Part shown: positions 63,339 to 64,000 of the stretch, one piece after another
Numbering within the stretch: the first letter of the stretch is position 1
Layout: each line of letters starts with the position of its first letter
Source: Nodosilinea sp. E11
Lineage (GTDB): Bacteria > Cyanobacteriota > Cyanobacteriia > Phormidesmidales > Phormidesmidaceae
Length of the DNA stretch: 64,000 nt
Assembly: GCF_032813545.1 (NCBI RefSeq)
Contig: NZ_CP136520.1
Location: 4,954,001-5,018,000, forward strand
Reading direction: 5' to 3'
The notes under the pieces: generated by a model
The model's input: the letters and a program-made list of their open reading frames with translations, nothing else
Database searches by the model: none
Told to the model about the DNA's origin: nothing
Program-made: the position numbers and the translations under genes

Positions 63339-63343
63339 GGAGG
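63339..63343 (+). promoter_or_regulatory. Ribosome-binding site that sets a TTG start
   Basis: GGAGG, 8 nt before TTG 63352. It supports the rare TTG initiator of the aminopeptidase gene; no in-frame ATG or GTG is suitably placed. Confidence 0.75.
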
Positions 63344-63351
63344 ATTTTACG

Positions 63352-64000
63352 TTGTCAACGCCGATTCCCATTTACCTGGTCAATCAGACCGACCTTGCTA
63401 AAGACCACGCCGACAGCCAAGCCTGGGCGCAGTCTACTGGATTTAAGGCAGACCCCAGTACCGTTTGCCTGGTGCCTGGTTCCGAGGGTAGCATCGCCAA
63501 AGTTCTGGTTGGCAAACCCGACCCGGTCGATACCTGGACTCTGGGAAATCTGCCCAAAACTCTGCCACCCCAGACCTATGCTCTGGCCGACGATTGGCCT
63601 GCCGCTCTGGCCACTAAGCTCTGGCTGGGCTGGCAGTTGGGCCGCTATAGCTTCACCCCCTACAAGCGTCAGGCTGCGCCCCCCATGGCCGAGCTGGTGC
63701 CCCCCGCCGGGGCCGACGCCACCTACGTCACCGCGACGACAGCGGCTACTACCTTGGTGCGAAACCTAATCACCACCCCAGCGGGTGATATGGGGCCAGA
63801 GCAGCTACAGGCCGCAGCCCAGGGGCTATGCGATCGCCACTCCGCCAACCTCACCGCCCTCATCGGCGATGAGCTGATCAACCAAAACTATCCTCTGATT
63901 CACGCCGTGGGACGGGCCTATAGCCAAGCACCCCGCCTGCTCGACATCACCTGGGGTAACCCCGATGCTCCCAAAGTCACCCTAGTGGGCAAAGGCGTTT
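63352..64000 (+). CDS. Leucyl aminopeptidase family (M17), N-terminal part
   Basis: The first 216 codons of an M17 aminopeptidase that runs off the right edge. The translated start is STPIPIYLVNQTDLAKDHA; the region LVRNLITTPAGDMGPEQL matches the segment before the metal-binding domain of leucyl aminopeptidases, and the window ends at KVTLVGKGV, just before the expected zinc-site motif. The start is TTG with a GGAGG ribosome-binding site. Catalytic residues lie beyond the window, so activity cannot be judged. Confidence 0.92.
   Translation, partial: MSTPIPIYLVNQTDLAKDHADSQAWAQSTGFKADPSTVCLVPGSEGSIAKVLVGKPDPVDTWTLGNLPKTLPPQTYALADDWPAALATKLWLGWQLGRYSFTPYKRQAAPPMAELVPPAGADATYVTATTAATTLVRNLITTPAGDMGPEQLQAAAQGLCDRHSANLTALIGDELINQNYPLIHAVGRAYSQAPRLLDITWGNPDAPKVTLVGKGV

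Overview
The window is chromosomal DNA from a cyanobacterium, probably a filamentous, non-marine Leptolyngbya- or Nodosilinea-like lineage. Support for this: psbA (photosystem II D1), a high-light-inducible protein gene, a tRNA-Leu(UAA) gene split by a group I intron, many cyanobacteria-restricted small families (DUF2839, DUF2996), a plastoquinone/tocopherol methyltransferase, a HetZ-like regulator and very frequent GCGATCGC (HIP1) octamers. The lineage guess is inference; the phylum is firm. Nearly all genes are full length and densely packed. No insertion sequence, prophage or CRISPR array was seen.

Layout. 0-11 kb: the 3' end of tsf, a conserved acidic protein with recG, a degenerate helicase-like protein, DUF2839, a large helical-repeat membrane protein, a DUF790/Bax1-type nuclease and an alpha/beta hydrolase. 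11-16 kb, mostly minus strand: DUF2996, GDP-mannose dehydratase, YgfZ and psbA with a strong palindromic terminator, then the intron-containing tRNA-Leu. 16-26 kb: an unknown 466-aa protein, LarC, a YciO/YrdC protein, a HetZ-like protein, an OmpR-type response regulator, rhomboid protease, LD-carboxypeptidase, an hli gene with a consensus HLR1 box, and argF. 26-34 kb: CapA-like protein, aldose epimerase-like protein, a permease/TIGR03943 pair with a beta-propeller protein, a MITE-like inverted-repeat element and pgeF. 34-42 kb: birA, an M23 peptidase, a DHNA-CoA thioesterase with a 33-aa membrane peptide, a probable small RNA or attenuator, MPBQ methyltransferase, class I aldolase, moaA and DUF427. 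42-54 kb: M3 peptidase, a caspase-fold protein lacking its catalytic dyad, rpmF, DUF4870, several secreted unknowns, a decayed DUF4258/DUF2283 pair and ndk. 54-64 kb: a PHP phosphoesterase translationally coupled to a 1,233-aa multidomain membrane hydrolase, two near-identical tandem FecR-domain genes with unrelated low-complexity tails, an M20 hydrolase and the start of an M17 aminopeptidase.

How the genes relate. Most loci are housekeeping, with photosynthesis (psbA, hli), quinone synthesis (DHNA-CoA thioesterase, MPBQ methyltransferase) and envelope functions (LdcA, M23, CapA, FecR proteins, gmd) represented. The most unusual items are: the tandem FecR genes, whose first ~840 nt are almost identical while their tails switched from Asn-Pro to Gly-Ile/Val repeats; the PHP plus 1,233-aa hydrolase pair; the Tyr/Asn pseudo-orthocaspase, which shares a helical-repeat module with a second gene; and a DUF790 gene whose Shine-Dalgarno sequence points to an ACG initiator.
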